Assembly (NCBI RefSeq): GCF_009469765.1
Contig: NZ_SSSQ01000001.1
Location: forward strand, 496,001 to 560,000
Source: Dechloromonas hortensis
GTDB lineage: Bacteria > Pseudomonadota > Gammaproteobacteria > Burkholderiales > Rhodocyclaceae
DNA length: 64,000 nucleotides
Direction: 5' to 3'
Below are positions 24,054 through 32,933 of this stretch, one piece after another; the first letter of the stretch is position 1; each line of letters opens with the position of its first letter. The notes beneath the pieces are model-generated. The model was not told the DNA's origin. It was given only the letters and a program-made list of their open reading frames with translations, and ran no database searches. The translations under genes and the position numbers were made by a program.

Positions 24054-24801
24054 GCCCCTGCTCGACGTCCGCCAGCTTTCCCGCCGCTTTGCTGCGGTCG
24101 ACGCCCTGAAAACGCTCAATTTCAGCGTCGAGGCCGGCGAGGTGCATGCGCTGATCGGCCCCAACGGCGCCGGCAAGACGACTTTCATCCACCACGTTTC
24201 CGGCGCCCTGCAACCCGATTCGGGCAGCATCCATTTCGCCGGCCGCGACGTGACCCGGCGCTCGATGCACCAGCGCGTTGCCGCCGGCATGGCGCGCTCC
24301 TACCAGATCACCAATGTCTTCCGCGGCCTGTCGGCGCTCGACAATGTCGCACTCGCCGTCCAGGGGCGCGCCGATAGCGGCAGCAGCTTCCGCTTCTGGC
24401 GCCCGGTGCGCTGCGAAACGGCGCTGTTCGACGAGGCACGCGGCTATCTGGCGCAAGTCGGCCTGGCCGACCAGGTCGAGACCGTCGCCGGCAATCTGTC
24501 GCATGGCGAACAACGAGCGCTCGAATTGGCCATGGCACTGGCCACCCGGCCCAAACTACTGCTGCTCGACGAGCCGATGGCCGGCACCGGCCCCGAGGAA
24601 TCGGCGCGCATGGTCGAACTGATCGAACAATTGGCCCGCCACGTCACCATCCTGCTCGTCGAGCACGACATGGCCGCCGTCTTCCGGCTGGCCGACCGCA
24701 TTTCGGTGCTGGTCAACGGCCAGTTGATCTGCACCGGCACGCCGGAGGCAGTGCGCCAGAATGCCGATGTCCGCCGCGCCTATCTCGGAGACCACCTGTG
24801 A
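24046..24801 (+). CDS. livG: Branched-chain-type ABC ATPase LivG
   Basis: 251-residue ATPase of the LivG type: Walker A GPNGAGKTT (about 39-47), Q-loop region ARSYQITNVF, signature LSHGEQRALELAMAL, Walker B LLLLDEPMAGTGPEES and H-loop LLVEHDM. The signature has His instead of Gly at the third position (LSHGE), which is normal in this subfamily. The start overlaps livM; the stop overlaps the GTG of livF. Confidence 0.93.
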   Translation: MTEPLLDVRQLSRRFAAVDALKTLNFSVEAGEVHALIGPNGAGKTTFIHHVSGALQPDSGSIHFAGRDVTRRSMHQRVAAGMARSYQITNVFRGLSALDNVALAVQGRADSGSSFRFWRPVRCETALFDEARGYLAQVGLADQVETVAGNLSHGEQRALELAMALATRPKLLLLDEPMAGTGPEESARMVELIEQLARHVTILLVEHDMAAVFRLADRISVLVNGQLICTGTPEAVRQNADVRRAYLGDHL

Positions 24802-25508
24802 GCGCACTGCTCGAAGTCAGTGGCCTGGAAGTCGCCTACGGCACCAGCCAGGTATTGTTCGGCCTCGACCTGGCGATGCACGAAGGCGAGGCGGCGACCC
24901 TGCTCGGCCGCAACGGCATGGGCAAGACGACGACGCTGCGCGCCATCTGCGGCCTGCAACCAGTCAAGGGCGGGACGATCCGCTTTGCCGGCGAACGCAT
25001 CGACGGCTGGCGTCCGGACCGCATTGGCCGGGCCGGCATTGCGCTGGTCCCGGAAGGCCGCCAGTGTTTCCCGAATCTGACGGTGGACGAGCATCTGGTG
25101 GCCTTTTTTGCCAACCGGCGCGGCGTCGCTGAAGCCTGGACGCCGGCTCGTGTCTACGAACTCTTCCCGCGCCTGCGCGAACGCGCCAGGAACCTCGGCA
25201 ACCAGTTGTCCGGCGGCGAACAGCAGATGCTGGCCATCGGCCGTGCGCTGGTCACCAACCCGCGCCTGTTGATTCTCGACGAAGCCAGCGAAGGCCTCGC
25301 CCCGCTCGTCCGCGAGGAGATCTGGGCCTGCCTGAGCCGCCTGCGGGCGGCCGGGCAAAGCATCCTGGTCATCGACAAGTATGTCGAGAAGCTGATCGGG
25401 CTGGCCGACCACCACACCATCATCGAACGCGGCCAGGTCGTCTGGCGCGGTGCATCGCCCGCGCTGGATGCCGACCATGGCATCTGGCAGCGCTACCTGG
25501 GCCTCTAA
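24798..25508 (+). CDS. livF: Branched-chain-type ABC ATPase LivF
   Basis: 236-residue second ATPase of the transporter, starting at GTG 24798 that overlaps the livG stop. Walker A is GRNGMGKTT, followed by GLQPVKGGTIRFAGERIDG, the family segment LVPEGRQCFPNLTVDEHL, signature LSGGEQQMLAIGRALV and Walker B LLILDEASEGLAPL. The H-loop His is replaced: the normal LVEQ/LVEHN stretch reads ILVIDKYVEKL, as in many LivF proteins. It is the last gene of the operon and converges on the GGDEF-EAL gene with no gap. Confidence 0.93.
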   Translation: MSALLEVSGLEVAYGTSQVLFGLDLAMHEGEAATLLGRNGMGKTTTLRAICGLQPVKGGTIRFAGERIDGWRPDRIGRAGIALVPEGRQCFPNLTVDEHLVAFFANRRGVAEAWTPARVYELFPRLRERARNLGNQLSGGEQQMLAIGRALVTNPRLLILDEASEGLAPLVREEIWACLSRLRAAGQSILVIDKYVEKLIGLADHHTIIERGQVVWRGASPALDADHGIWQRYLGL

Positions 25509-27704
25509 CTAATCGGCGGCGCGGCCGGCGGCCGGGACCAATGCGCCGGTCTGCAGGCTGTGCTCGAAGTCAGCAAAGGAGACCGGCCGGCCGAGCAGGA
25601 AACCCTGGAAGCGGGTGCAGCCGTGCAGCAGCAGATAATCGAGCTGGGCTTCGGTTTCCACCCCCTCGGCCACGACGCTGAGGCGCAGGGCGTTGCCCAT
25701 GGCGATGATGGCGCGGACGATCGCCGCATCATCGGGGTCCACGGCGATATCGCGGATGAAGGAACGGTCGACCTTCAATTGCTCGAACGGGAAACGCTTC
25801 AGATAGGACAGCGAGGCATAGCCGGTGCCGAAATCGTCGAGCGAAAAACGGACGCCAATCCGGCGCAAGGCCTGCATCTTGGCGACGACGCCATCGACAT
25901 GGTCGAGCAGCAGGCTTTCGGTCAGTTCCAGCTTCAGGCAGGCCGGATCGACCTCGTGTTTGGCCAGCGCCAGGCAGACCTGTTCGACGAAATCGGGCTG
26001 GCGGAACTGGCGCGCACTGACATTGACCGCGATGTACAGGTCGGCCGCCAGCGGATTGTCCGCCCAGCATTTCAGACGGGCGCAGGCGGTATCGAGCACC
26101 CAGTTGCCGATGGCGACGATCAACCCGGTTTCCTCGGCGAGCGGAATGAAATCGCCCGGCGGCACCATCTTGCCGTCGGGCATGCGCCAGCGTAGCAAGG
26201 CTTCGGCACCGACCAGCCGGCGCTGCGGGTCCAGTTGCGGCTGCACGTAGAGCAGCAGTTCGTTGCGGGTCAGCGCCTGATGTAGCTGCGACTCAAGCTG
26301 AGCCCGGGCATCGAGCGCCGTCTGCATCTCGTTGTCGAAGAAGCGGATCATGTTGCGGCCGGCATCCTTGGCCTTGTAGAGCGCGATGTCGGCCTGCTTG
26401 AGCAGCGCTTCGGTGGTCTTGTCGTGGCCGCAGAACAGGCTGATGCCGATGCTGGCCGAATGAAAATTTTCGACATCGCCGGCGACGACATAGGGCTTGT
26501 TCAATTCGAGGCGCAGCTTTTCCGCCACCGCCTCTGCCTGGACCGCCGCCCCGGCCGCCTCCAGGCCGAGATTCTCGAGCATGACGATGAATTCGTCGCC
26601 GCCCTGGCGGGCCGCCGTGTCGCCTTCGCGGACACAGTGCTTGAGGCGGCGCGCCACCTCGATCAGCAGGCGGTCGCCAATATCGTGGCCGAGCGTGTCG
26701 TTGAGCTTCTTGAAATGGTCGAGGTCGATGATCAGCAGTGCACCGAACTGCTGGCTGCGCTTGCTGGTCACCCGGGCCTGGCCGAGCCGGTTGAGCAACA
26801 GGCGACGGTTGGGCAGCGCCGTCAACGGATCGTAGAAGGCCAGGCTGTGAATCTCGGACTCGGCCAGCTTCAAGTCGGTGATATCGGAAAAGGTGCTGAC
26901 GTAATGCGTCAACCGGCCGCATTCGTCGCGCACCTCGCTGATCGTCAGCCATTCCGGATAAATGCCGCCGCATTTGCGCCGGTTCCAGATCTCGCCCTGC
27001 CAGTGGCCGGTGGTGCTCAGGCTGAGCCACATCTTGCGATAGAAATCGGCGTCCTGCCGCCCCGACTTCAGCATCGACGGGATGCGGCCGACCGCCTCCT
27101 CGGCGGTATAGCCGGTCAGCGTCGTAAACGCCGGGTTGACCCGCAGAATGCGCTGCTCGGCGTCGGTCACCATGATCGCCGCCTGCGAATCGAAAGCCAG
27201 CGCAGCGATTTGCAGATCCTGCTCGCGCCGTTGCCGGTCGCTGATATCGCTGGCCACCCCGACATAACCGATCAGTTGGCCGCGGCCGTCGTGCAGCGCG
27301 CTGACCGACAGCGTCACCGGCAGCCGGCTGCCATCCTTGCGGACATAGGTCCAGTCGTTCTCATCACAGCCGGCACGGGCCAGGCGTGCCACGAAAACCT
27401 CGAAACCGGGGGCAATGTCGCTCTGCAGTTCGGCCGACAGGAGCTGTGCCCGTTCCCTGACCTCGTCCTCGAGGTGAAAGATTGCCGCCACCTGGTGGCC
27501 GACCACCTCGTCCCAGCTATAGCCGAGCAGATGCTGGGCAGCCCGATTTAAATAGATGACGGTGCCGTTGACGTCGGTGGCGATGATCGAGCGGCCGGCG
27601 CTTTCAAGCACGGCGTGCTGGATTTCGCAAAGCTCCGGCAGGGTCTTGCCGGGTAGGACTTCATGACTGGCGCGGACGCACAGGATGGGCAGCATATCGT
27701 TCAT
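25509..27704 (-). CDS. PAS-PAS-GGDEF-EAL cyclic-di-GMP turnover protein
   Basis: 731-residue cytoplasmic sensor without membrane segments. PAS 1 is about 25-150 (AGRSIIATDVNGTVIYLNRA), PAS 2 about 165-285 (ILRVNPAFTTLTGYTAEEA), GGDEF about 290-450 with intact GGDEF at 368-372, and EAL about 465-715 with intact EAL at 501-503, NVSARQF, LELTESLL and DDFGTGYASLSYL. Both active sites look complete, so it could make or break c-di-GMP. The first PAS begins right at the N-terminus, so the signal is probably intracellular (redox, oxygen or a ligand). The PilZ protein gene lies upstream on the same strand, 265 bases away. Confidence 0.93.
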   Translation of the reverse strand: MNDMLPILCVRASHEVLPGKTLPELCEIQHAVLESAGRSIIATDVNGTVIYLNRAAQHLLGYSWDEVVGHQVAAIFHLEDEVRERAQLLSAELQSDIAPGFEVFVARLARAGCDENDWTYVRKDGSRLPVTLSVSALHDGRGQLIGYVGVASDISDRQRREQDLQIAALAFDSQAAIMVTDAEQRILRVNPAFTTLTGYTAEEAVGRIPSMLKSGRQDADFYRKMWLSLSTTGHWQGEIWNRRKCGGIYPEWLTISEVRDECGRLTHYVSTFSDITDLKLAESEIHSLAFYDPLTALPNRRLLLNRLGQARVTSKRSQQFGALLIIDLDHFKKLNDTLGHDIGDRLLIEVARRLKHCVREGDTAARQGGDEFIVMLENLGLEAAGAAVQAEAVAEKLRLELNKPYVVAGDVENFHSASIGISLFCGHDKTTEALLKQADIALYKAKDAGRNMIRFFDNEMQTALDARAQLESQLHQALTRNELLLYVQPQLDPQRRLVGAEALLRWRMPDGKMVPPGDFIPLAEETGLIVAIGNWVLDTACARLKCWADNPLAADLYIAVNVSARQFRQPDFVEQVCLALAKHEVDPACLKLELTESLLLDHVDGVVAKMQALRRIGVRFSLDDFGTGYASLSYLKRFPFEQLKVDRSFIRDIAVDPDDAAIVRAIIAMGNALRLSVVAEGVETEAQLDYLLLHGCTRFQGFLLGRPVSFADFEHSLQTGALVPAAGRAAD

Positions 27705-27945
27705 GCTGCTTCACCTCCCATCGAGCCCTGCGCCCAATGCGACCACGCCCGCACTACCGCTGAAGCCACCAGCCCCTGTTCGCCCGACATTTCTCCCCCC
27801 CGAAAGAAAATGCTGCACCGAAGTACTAAATGCTGACCATCGTTCGAGTTAGCTATATTAGTTATTTTTGCGGAAAAAACCAGCCTTGGCGATCAAGGCC
27901 GACATAGCCGATTGCCCAGCCCAATCATAGTTATTTGGTATTTCC

Positions 27946-27964
27946 CCCGGGGCAGCGCCCGGGG
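27946..27964. repeat. GC-rich hairpin, first of two identical 19-bp copies
   Basis: CCCGGGGCAGCGCCCGGGG can fold with CCCCGGG-type arms. The same 19 bases occur at 62098-62116. This copy lies just beyond the PilZ stop codon (minus strand), suggesting a 3'-end stem-loop; no T-run follows. Confidence 0.5.
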
Positions 27965-27969
27965 CCATC

Positions 27970-28332
27970 TCAAGCCTGGGTGAGCAGGCCGAACTCACGT
28001 TCGAGCAGGGCTTCGTCGCCCAGGTTGAGCGCCACCAGACGGCGTAGATGGGTGATGCTGTCGAGGTCGATTTCACGGCAGATCAAGCCAACCAGCGGAC
28101 CACGCCGGTGGACGATGGTGCAATCCATGCGAATCACGGTACCGACTTCGTCTAGCCGGATTTTCAACGTGCATTTGCTGCCGACATTGGCAAAAATCGG
28201 CTCGCCCGGCTTGATCAGCGCCCCTTTCAGGGAGAGGTCGAGGACTTCGACGACCACTTCGCCGGTCGGCAAAAAAAGGCGGGCATCCGTCTCGAAGCGA
28301 ATGCGGGAAAACTGGCGGCGATTGCTGGTCAT
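27970..28332 (-). CDS. PilZ domain protein
   Basis: 120 residues that make up a single PilZ domain: the c-di-GMP-binding RRQFSRIRFETDARL segment (about 5-19) and DLSLKGALI (about 52-60), matching the RxxxR and (D/N)xSxxG pattern. The remainder is a normal beta-barrel outline with a helical C-terminus (LVALNLGDEALLEREFGLL). It should sense c-di-GMP and pass the signal to an unknown partner. It lies 17 bases downstream of queE and upstream of the GGDEF-EAL gene, all on the minus strand. Confidence 0.88.
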   Translation of the reverse strand: MTSNRRQFSRIRFETDARLFLPTGEVVVEVLDLSLKGALIKPGEPIFANVGSKCTLKIRLDEVGTVIRMDCTIVHRRGPLVGLICREIDLDSITHLRRLVALNLGDEALLEREFGLLTQA

Positions 28333-28349
28333 GCGTGTCTCCCTAGGCT

Positions 28350-28988
28350 TTATTTGCCCTTCATGTTACCCCAAAGCAGCTTGTGCAACTGTAGCTGGAA
28401 GCGCACCTCAAGGCCGTCTTCGAGGATCCAGGCGGCCAGGTCGGCCGGCTCGACGCGGCCCTGGGCGGGCGAAAAAAGGACCGGGCAAAGCGAGGCAAGC
28501 GAACGCTCGCGCAGGACCTCGCGCGCCCACTGGTAATCGGCCCGTGAGGCGATGACGATCTTGATCTCGTCGCGGGCATTGAGCAGCGCCAGGTTTTCCC
28601 AGCGGTTCCGCGCCACTTCGCCGGAGTCGGGCGCCTTGAGGTCCATTATTCGCGCCACGCGCGGGTCGACCGCCGCAATGTCGAGGGCGCCCGAGGTTTC
28701 CAGCGAAACCTCGTAACCGGCATCGCACAGCGCCTGCAGCAAGGGCAGGCATTCCTTCTGCGACAGCGGTTCGCCACCGGTGACGCAGACCTGACGGGCC
28801 GGGTACTTGCCGACCTCGGCCAGCACCGATTCGATGGTGGCCGGCTCGCCGCCGGTGAAGCTGTATTCGGTGTCGCACCAGACGCAGCGCAGCGGGCAGC
28901 CGGTCAGGCGGACGAAGACGGTCGGCAGGCCGACGCGCGACGCTTCGCCCTGCAGGGAATAGAAAATTTCGGTAAGACGTAGAGCCAC
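28350..28988 (-). CDS. queE: 7-carboxy-7-deazaguanine synthase QueE (radical SAM)
   Basis: 212-residue radical SAM enzyme that converts 6-carboxy-tetrahydropterin to 7-carboxy-7-deazaguanine. LTEIFYSLQGEASRVGLPTV at the N-terminus is the family start, followed by the iron-sulfur cluster motif CPLRCVWC (CX3CX2C) and VCVTGGEPLSQ. GTG 28988 is chosen because it begins just before the conserved LTEIF; an upstream GTG at 29045 would add 19 unconserved residues. It lies 72 bases after cpoB on the same strand and 17 bases before the PilZ gene. Confidence 0.94.
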   Translation of the reverse strand: MALRLTEIFYSLQGEASRVGLPTVFVRLTGCPLRCVWCDTEYSFTGGEPATIESVLAEVGKYPARQVCVTGGEPLSQKECLPLLQALCDAGYEVSLETSGALDIAAVDPRVARIMDLKAPDSGEVARNRWENLALLNARDEIKIVIASRADYQWAREVLRERSLASLCPVLFSPAQGRVEPADLAAWILEDGLEVRFQLQLHKLLWGNMKGK

Positions 28989-29060
28989 GGCCAACTTTCG
29001 GGAATGGCCGTCACGGCCGGGGGAATTGCGCAGCGCTCCCGACACCGGGAGCGCTGCCGC

Positions 29061-29801
29061 TTACTTTTTCTTCAGCCGCTGCTGCGCCGTTTCGGCGGCC
29101 GGCGAAGTCGGGTACTTGGCAATCAGGGTTTCCAGCGAGCGTTTGACGCCGGTCGGATTGCCGAGTTCCTGCTGGCAGGTCGCGATGGCCAGCCAGGCAT
29201 CCGGCGCCTTGGCGCTCTCGGCATACTTGGTGGTGACCACGCTCTGCGCCTCGATCGCCCGCTTGCAGTCGCGCTGGGCGTACCAGGCATTGCCCAGCCA
29301 GTACTGGGCATTAGGCGCCAGCGAACTGTCCGGGTATTTCTGCACGAAGGCGCCGAAGCCGGCGGCAGCCTCCTTGTACTTTCCGGCCTTGAACTGGTTC
29401 AGTGCCGCTTCGTAGTCCTGGCTTTCCTTGGCCGGATCGGCGGCCGGCTTGGAATTTGCCCCGCTGGCCGGGTCGACCGCAGCACTCGGGCTGGCGCCGC
29501 CTTCGAGCTTGCGCAGGCGGGTATCGAGATCGAGGTAGAAGTCCTGCTGCCGCTTCTTGGCGGTTTCCAGCTCGTAATTCAGCGTTTCAATCTGTCCGCG
29601 CAGGCGGGCGATTTCTTCGGCCTGGCGCTGGATCTGGCTGGCCAGATCCAGCTGGGCCTTGGCCTGCTGGTCGAATCGCGCCTCGTTCTTGATCCGCAGA
29701 TCTGTCACCTGGCGACGCGCTTCTTCGTCGTCAAACATGCCGGCCTGGGCCTGGGCGGCCCCCAGCGCGGCGATGAAAAGGGCGATTCGAACCGGGCGCA
29801 T
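29061..29801 (-). CDS. cpoB: Tol-Pal system protein CpoB (YbgF)
   Basis: 246 residues: signal peptide (MRPVRIALFIAALGAAQAQA), an N-terminal coiled coil (about 28-95, with LRGQIETLNYELETAKKRQQ), an Ala/Pro linker and C-terminal TPR repeats (about 125-240: SQDYEAALNQFKAGKYKEA, PNAQYWLGNAWYAQRDCKRA). CpoB couples the Tol complex to peptidoglycan synthesis at the septum. It is the last gene of the tol-pal operon, 2 bases after pal. Confidence 0.94.
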   Translation of the reverse strand: MRPVRIALFIAALGAAQAQAGMFDDEEARRQVTDLRIKNEARFDQQAKAQLDLASQIQRQAEEIARLRGQIETLNYELETAKKRQQDFYLDLDTRLRKLEGGASPSAAVDPASGANSKPAADPAKESQDYEAALNQFKAGKYKEAAAGFGAFVQKYPDSSLAPNAQYWLGNAWYAQRDCKRAIEAQSVVTTKYAESAKAPDAWLAIATCQQELGNPTGVKRSLETLIAKYPTSPAAETAQQRLKKK

Positions 29802-29803
29802 GA

Positions 29804-30346
29804 TTAGAACTCGCCGCGGCCGTCGGCAGCCTTGTACAGCATGTCGGCACGACGGTTTTCCGACCAGGCGGATTCGTCATGACCGGCATTCTTCGGCTTT
29901 TCCTCGCCGAGGCTGACCGATTCCAGTTGCTCTTCCTTGGCGCCGAGCAGGACCAGCGAACGCTTGACCGCTTCGGCACGCTTCTGGCCGAGCGACAGGT
30001 TGTATTCGCGGCTGCCGCGCTCGTCGGTGTTGCCCTGGATCAGCATCTTGAAGCCGCGGTTGGCGACCAGATACTTGGCGTGGGAAGCGACCAGATCCTT
30101 GTACTCGTCCTTGACTTCGTACTTGTCGAGGTCGAAGTAGATGCTGCGTTGCGACAGCTTGCTCTTCGGATCGGTCAGTTCGCGCGGCAGGCCGTTGGCA
30201 TCGACGCCACCGGCCGTCACCGGTGCGACGCCGGAGCTGGCACCGCGGGATTCGACCGGGGCACCACCATTTTCATCGGGGATCGGGGTCGAGCTGCAAC
30301 CGAGGATCAGGGCGGACAGCAGAGCGGGAATTAGCAGTTTTTTCAC
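29804..30346 (-). CDS. pal: Peptidoglycan-associated lipoprotein Pal
   Basis: 180 residues with a lipoprotein signal (LLSALILGCSS, lipobox Cys17) and a C-terminal OmpA-like domain (about 75-180) containing IQGNTDERGSREYNLSLGQK, the peptidoglycan-binding signature. It anchors the outer membrane to the wall and is moved by TolA and TolB. The gene order tolB-pal-cpoB is standard. Confidence 0.96.
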   Translation of the reverse strand: MKKLLIPALLSALILGCSSTPIPDENGGAPVESRGASSGVAPVTAGGVDANGLPRELTDPKSKLSQRSIYFDLDKYEVKDEYKDLVASHAKYLVANRGFKMLIQGNTDERGSREYNLSLGQKRAEAVKRSLVLLGAKEEQLESVSLGEEKPKNAGHDESAWSENRRADMLYKAADGRGEF

Positions 30347-30364
30347 AACATTCTCCGGGGAGGA

Positions 30365-31645
30365 TTATTTATAGAAAGGGCCCCAGGCCGGTTCCCGCAC
30401 ATCACCTGCGGCAACCGAGAGGCGCTGTTTGATCCTGCCATCGCTGGACACAGCCGATAGTACGCCGCGCCCGCCGACTTCAGTGGCGATCAGGATCATG
30501 CGGCTATTGGGGGCAAAACTTGGGGATTCGTCCTTGTTCGAGTCGGTCAGCACCTGCACCTGGCGACTGGCCAGATCCATCGTCGCCAGCTGGAAACGGC
30601 CTTCGCGACGGCTGATAAAGGCCAGGCTCTTGCCATCCGGCGATGGGCGCGGCGAAACGTTGTAGCTGCCTTCGAAGGTGACCCGGCGGGCTTCGCCGCC
30701 GCTGGCGCCGACCTGATAGATCTGCGGGCTGCCGCCCCGGTCGGAGGTGAAGAAAATCGTGCCGCCGTCGGCCGAATAACGCGGCTCGGTGTCGATGCCG
30801 CCGGACTGGGTCAGGCGCTGCAAGCCGCTGCCGTCGGCATTGACCGCATAGAGCTGCGAATTGCCGTCCTTGGAGAGAACGATGGCCAGCTTGCGGCCAT
30901 CCGGCGACCAGGCCGGCGCCGAATTGGAGCCCTTGAAATTGGCGACGATGCTGCGCTGGCCGGAAGCCAGCGAATGGACGTAGATCACTGGCTTCTTCTT
31001 CTCGAAGGAGACGTAGGCCAGTTTGCTGCCATCCGGCGACCAGGCCGGCGAGATGATCGGTTCGGTCGAGGTCAGCGCGGTGGCGGCACCCTGGCCGTCG
31101 GCATCGGCGATCTGCAGCAGGAACTGGCCGCGCGACTTGACGACATAGGCGATACGGGTCGAGAAGATGCCCTTTTCGCCGGTCAGCTTTTCGTAGATGT
31201 AATCGGCAATGCGATGGCCGGCGGCGCGCAACTGCTCGTTGCTGGTGATGTAAGCGGCACCGCCGAGCGACACGGCCTTTTGCGTGTCGTAGAGGCGGAA
31301 GCGCGCTTCCATCCGGCCATCCGGGCTGCGCCCGATGCTGCCGGCGGCCAGCGCATCGGCGCCGCGGCTCTTCCAGTCGCCGTGATTGATCTGGGCGTTC
31401 TCGTCGAGGGCGGCACCGGTCGTATCGATCAGCTTGAACAGGCCGCTGCGTTCGAGGTCGGAGCGCACGGTCGAGGTGATGACGCGCGAGGCGGTGGCAT
31501 CACCGAGCAGGTCGGCAATCGCCACCGGAATACGGTTGGCGCCAGCACCGGTAATTTCGATGGAAAGCTGGGCCTGCGCGACGCCTGCGGTCAACAGCGC
31601 AAAAGCCAGAAAAGCACGGCGGGTAATTCGTTGCATTGTCTTCAT
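30365..31645 (-). CDS. tolB: Tol-Pal beta-propeller protein TolB
   Basis: 426-residue periplasmic protein. The signal region (MQRITRRAFLAFALLTAGVAQA) is followed by the N-terminal alpha/beta domain (LSIEITGAGANRIPVAIADL) and a six-bladed propeller with repeated SPDGSKLAYVS / SPDGRKLAIV / SADGGTIFFTSDR blades. The twin Arg-Arg in the signal hints at, but does not prove, Tat export. Start 31645 gives the usual length (E. coli 430); ATG 31636 is an alternative. It follows tolA by 22 bases. Confidence 0.94.
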   Translation of the reverse strand: MKTMQRITRRAFLAFALLTAGVAQAQLSIEITGAGANRIPVAIADLLGDATASRVITSTVRSDLERSGLFKLIDTTGAALDENAQINHGDWKSRGADALAAGSIGRSPDGRMEARFRLYDTQKAVSLGGAAYITSNEQLRAAGHRIADYIYEKLTGEKGIFSTRIAYVVKSRGQFLLQIADADGQGAATALTSTEPIISPAWSPDGSKLAYVSFEKKKPVIYVHSLASGQRSIVANFKGSNSAPAWSPDGRKLAIVLSKDGNSQLYAVNADGSGLQRLTQSGGIDTEPRYSADGGTIFFTSDRGGSPQIYQVGASGGEARRVTFEGSYNVSPRPSPDGKSLAFISRREGRFQLATMDLASRQVQVLTDSNKDESPSFAPNSRMILIATEVGGRGVLSAVSSDGRIKQRLSVAAGDVREPAWGPFYK

Positions 31646-31667
31646 TTTCAATAAGTTTCGCGCGATT

Positions 31668-32510
31668 TTACTCTTCAAACGGCTTGTATTTGATTTCCAG
31701 CGTACGCTGGAACAGGGCCGCATCGTCGGGCTTGGGAAGGGGCGAGGATTTCAGGATGGCGCGCTCGATGGCCGCATCCAGGCCGGGATTGCCGCTTGAG
31801 CGCTTGAGTTTTACAGCCAGCACTTCACCGGTCGGCAATTGGTTGACCTCGAAAACGGCTTCCGGGTTGCCCTGGATATTCGGCGGCAGCACGATGTTGC
31901 CGCGCACCTTGGTGCGAATCTTGGTCGCGTAATCGGCCAGCCCGCGCTTGTTCGATGAGGCGCGCTGCTCGGACTCGGCGGCGGCGGCATTGGCCATCTG
32001 CTGGGCGCTCGGATTGTTCTTCGACCGCAACTGGCTGGTTTCGTTGGCCAGTTCCTTGTTGAAATCGAACTTCGGCTGCGGCTTGGCTTCCGGCTTTGCC
32101 GGCTCGGGTTTCTTCGGTTCTGGCTTGGGTTCCGGCTTTTTCGGTTCCGGCTTCGGCGGCTCCGGCTTCGGCGGCTCCGGCTTGGGTTCCGGTTTCTTCG
32201 GTTCGGGCTTCTTCTTTTCTTCCTTGACCGCGATATCCGGCTTTTTCGGCGGCGGTTCCGGCTTGGGCTCGACCTTGGGCACCGGTTTCGGCTCCGGCTT
32301 GACCTCGGGTTCGGGCGGCGGCGGTGGCGGCGGCGGGACATAGGTCGCCGGCGTCGGCTTGGCCGACCACAGTTCGACTTCCATCACTTCGGGCGCGCTG
32401 CGCTTCCACTGCACGCCGAAAAAGAGCACGACCAAGAGCCCGACATGCACCAGGATGGTGAACGCCAGCGCGTATTTCTTGCCGGGCTCTTCGCGTTTTT
32501 CGTCGATCAT
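31668..32510 (-). CDS. tolA: TolA, cell-envelope spanning protein
   Basis: 280 residues. One N-terminal membrane helix (about 13-35, YALAFTILVHVGLLVVLFFG), then a long Pro/Glu/Lys-rich spacer (about 58-150) built of PEPKKPEP-type repeats instead of the Ala/Lys-rich helix of E. coli TolA, and a C-terminal domain (about 195-280, IVLPPNIQGNPEAVFEVNQL) of the TolA/TonB type. The spacer bridges the periplasm as an extended polyproline rod. TolA is energised by TolQR. The gene lies between tolR and tolB. Confidence 0.93.
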   Translation of the reverse strand: MIDEKREEPGKKYALAFTILVHVGLLVVLFFGVQWKRSAPEVMEVELWSAKPTPATYVPPPPPPPPEPEVKPEPKPVPKVEPKPEPPPKKPDIAVKEEKKKPEPKKPEPKPEPPKPEPPKPEPKKPEPKPEPKKPEPAKPEAKPQPKFDFNKELANETSQLRSKNNPSAQQMANAAAAESEQRASSNKRGLADYATKIRTKVRGNIVLPPNIQGNPEAVFEVNQLPTGEVLAVKLKRSSGNPGLDAAIERAILKSSPLPKPDDAALFQRTLEIKYKPFEE

Positions 32511-32516
32511 CGCGGC

Positions 32517-32918
32517 TTATTTGCTGGCGGTTTCCAGACCGACCTTCTGGAAGCCGGCACGCTTGGCCTCATCGAGCACTTCAATGACGTTCTTGTACTG
32601 GGTTTCCTTGGCACCGGCGATCAGGATCGCCATTTTCTCGTCGGCTTCCTTCAGCGCGGCCAGTTCGCCTTTCAGCTCCTTGATGCCCTTGACGCTTCTT
32701 TCCTTGCCGTTGGTGTCGAAGATCGACAGCGAGCCGTCATCCTTGATCTGCACCCGGGTGAATTTGTCCGGCTTTTGCGGTGCCGTGCCGGAACTCGGCA
32801 ACTCGACCGAGCCGGTTGTCATCATCGGTGTCGCCACCATGAAGATGACGAGCAGCACCAGCATGACGTCGATGTAGGGCACGACGTTGATTTCGTTTTT
32901 GAGGCGGCGCTGACGCAT
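32517..32918 (-). CDS. tolR: TolR, proton-channel subunit of Tol-Pal
   Basis: 133 residues, single span near 15-33 with the PYIDVMLVLLVIFMV motif; Asp17 is the proton-carrying residue. The periplasmic ExbD/TolR domain follows (KFTRVQIKDDGSLSIFDTNG). It pairs with TolQ as the stator that moves TolA. It is 15 bases after tolQ and 6 before tolA. Confidence 0.95.
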   Translation of the reverse strand: MRQRRLKNEINVVPYIDVMLVLLVIFMVATPMMTTGSVELPSSGTAPQKPDKFTRVQIKDDGSLSIFDTNGKERSVKGIKELKGELAALKEADEKMAILIAGAKETQYKNVIEVLDEAKRAGFQKVGLETASK

Positions 32919-32933
32919 GGCCTGACCTTTTCC

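Noticed and set aside
32060..32340. Regular repeats resembling a CRISPR-like array
   Set aside because: They are in-frame PEPKKPEP repeats of the TolA spacer, without unique spacers.
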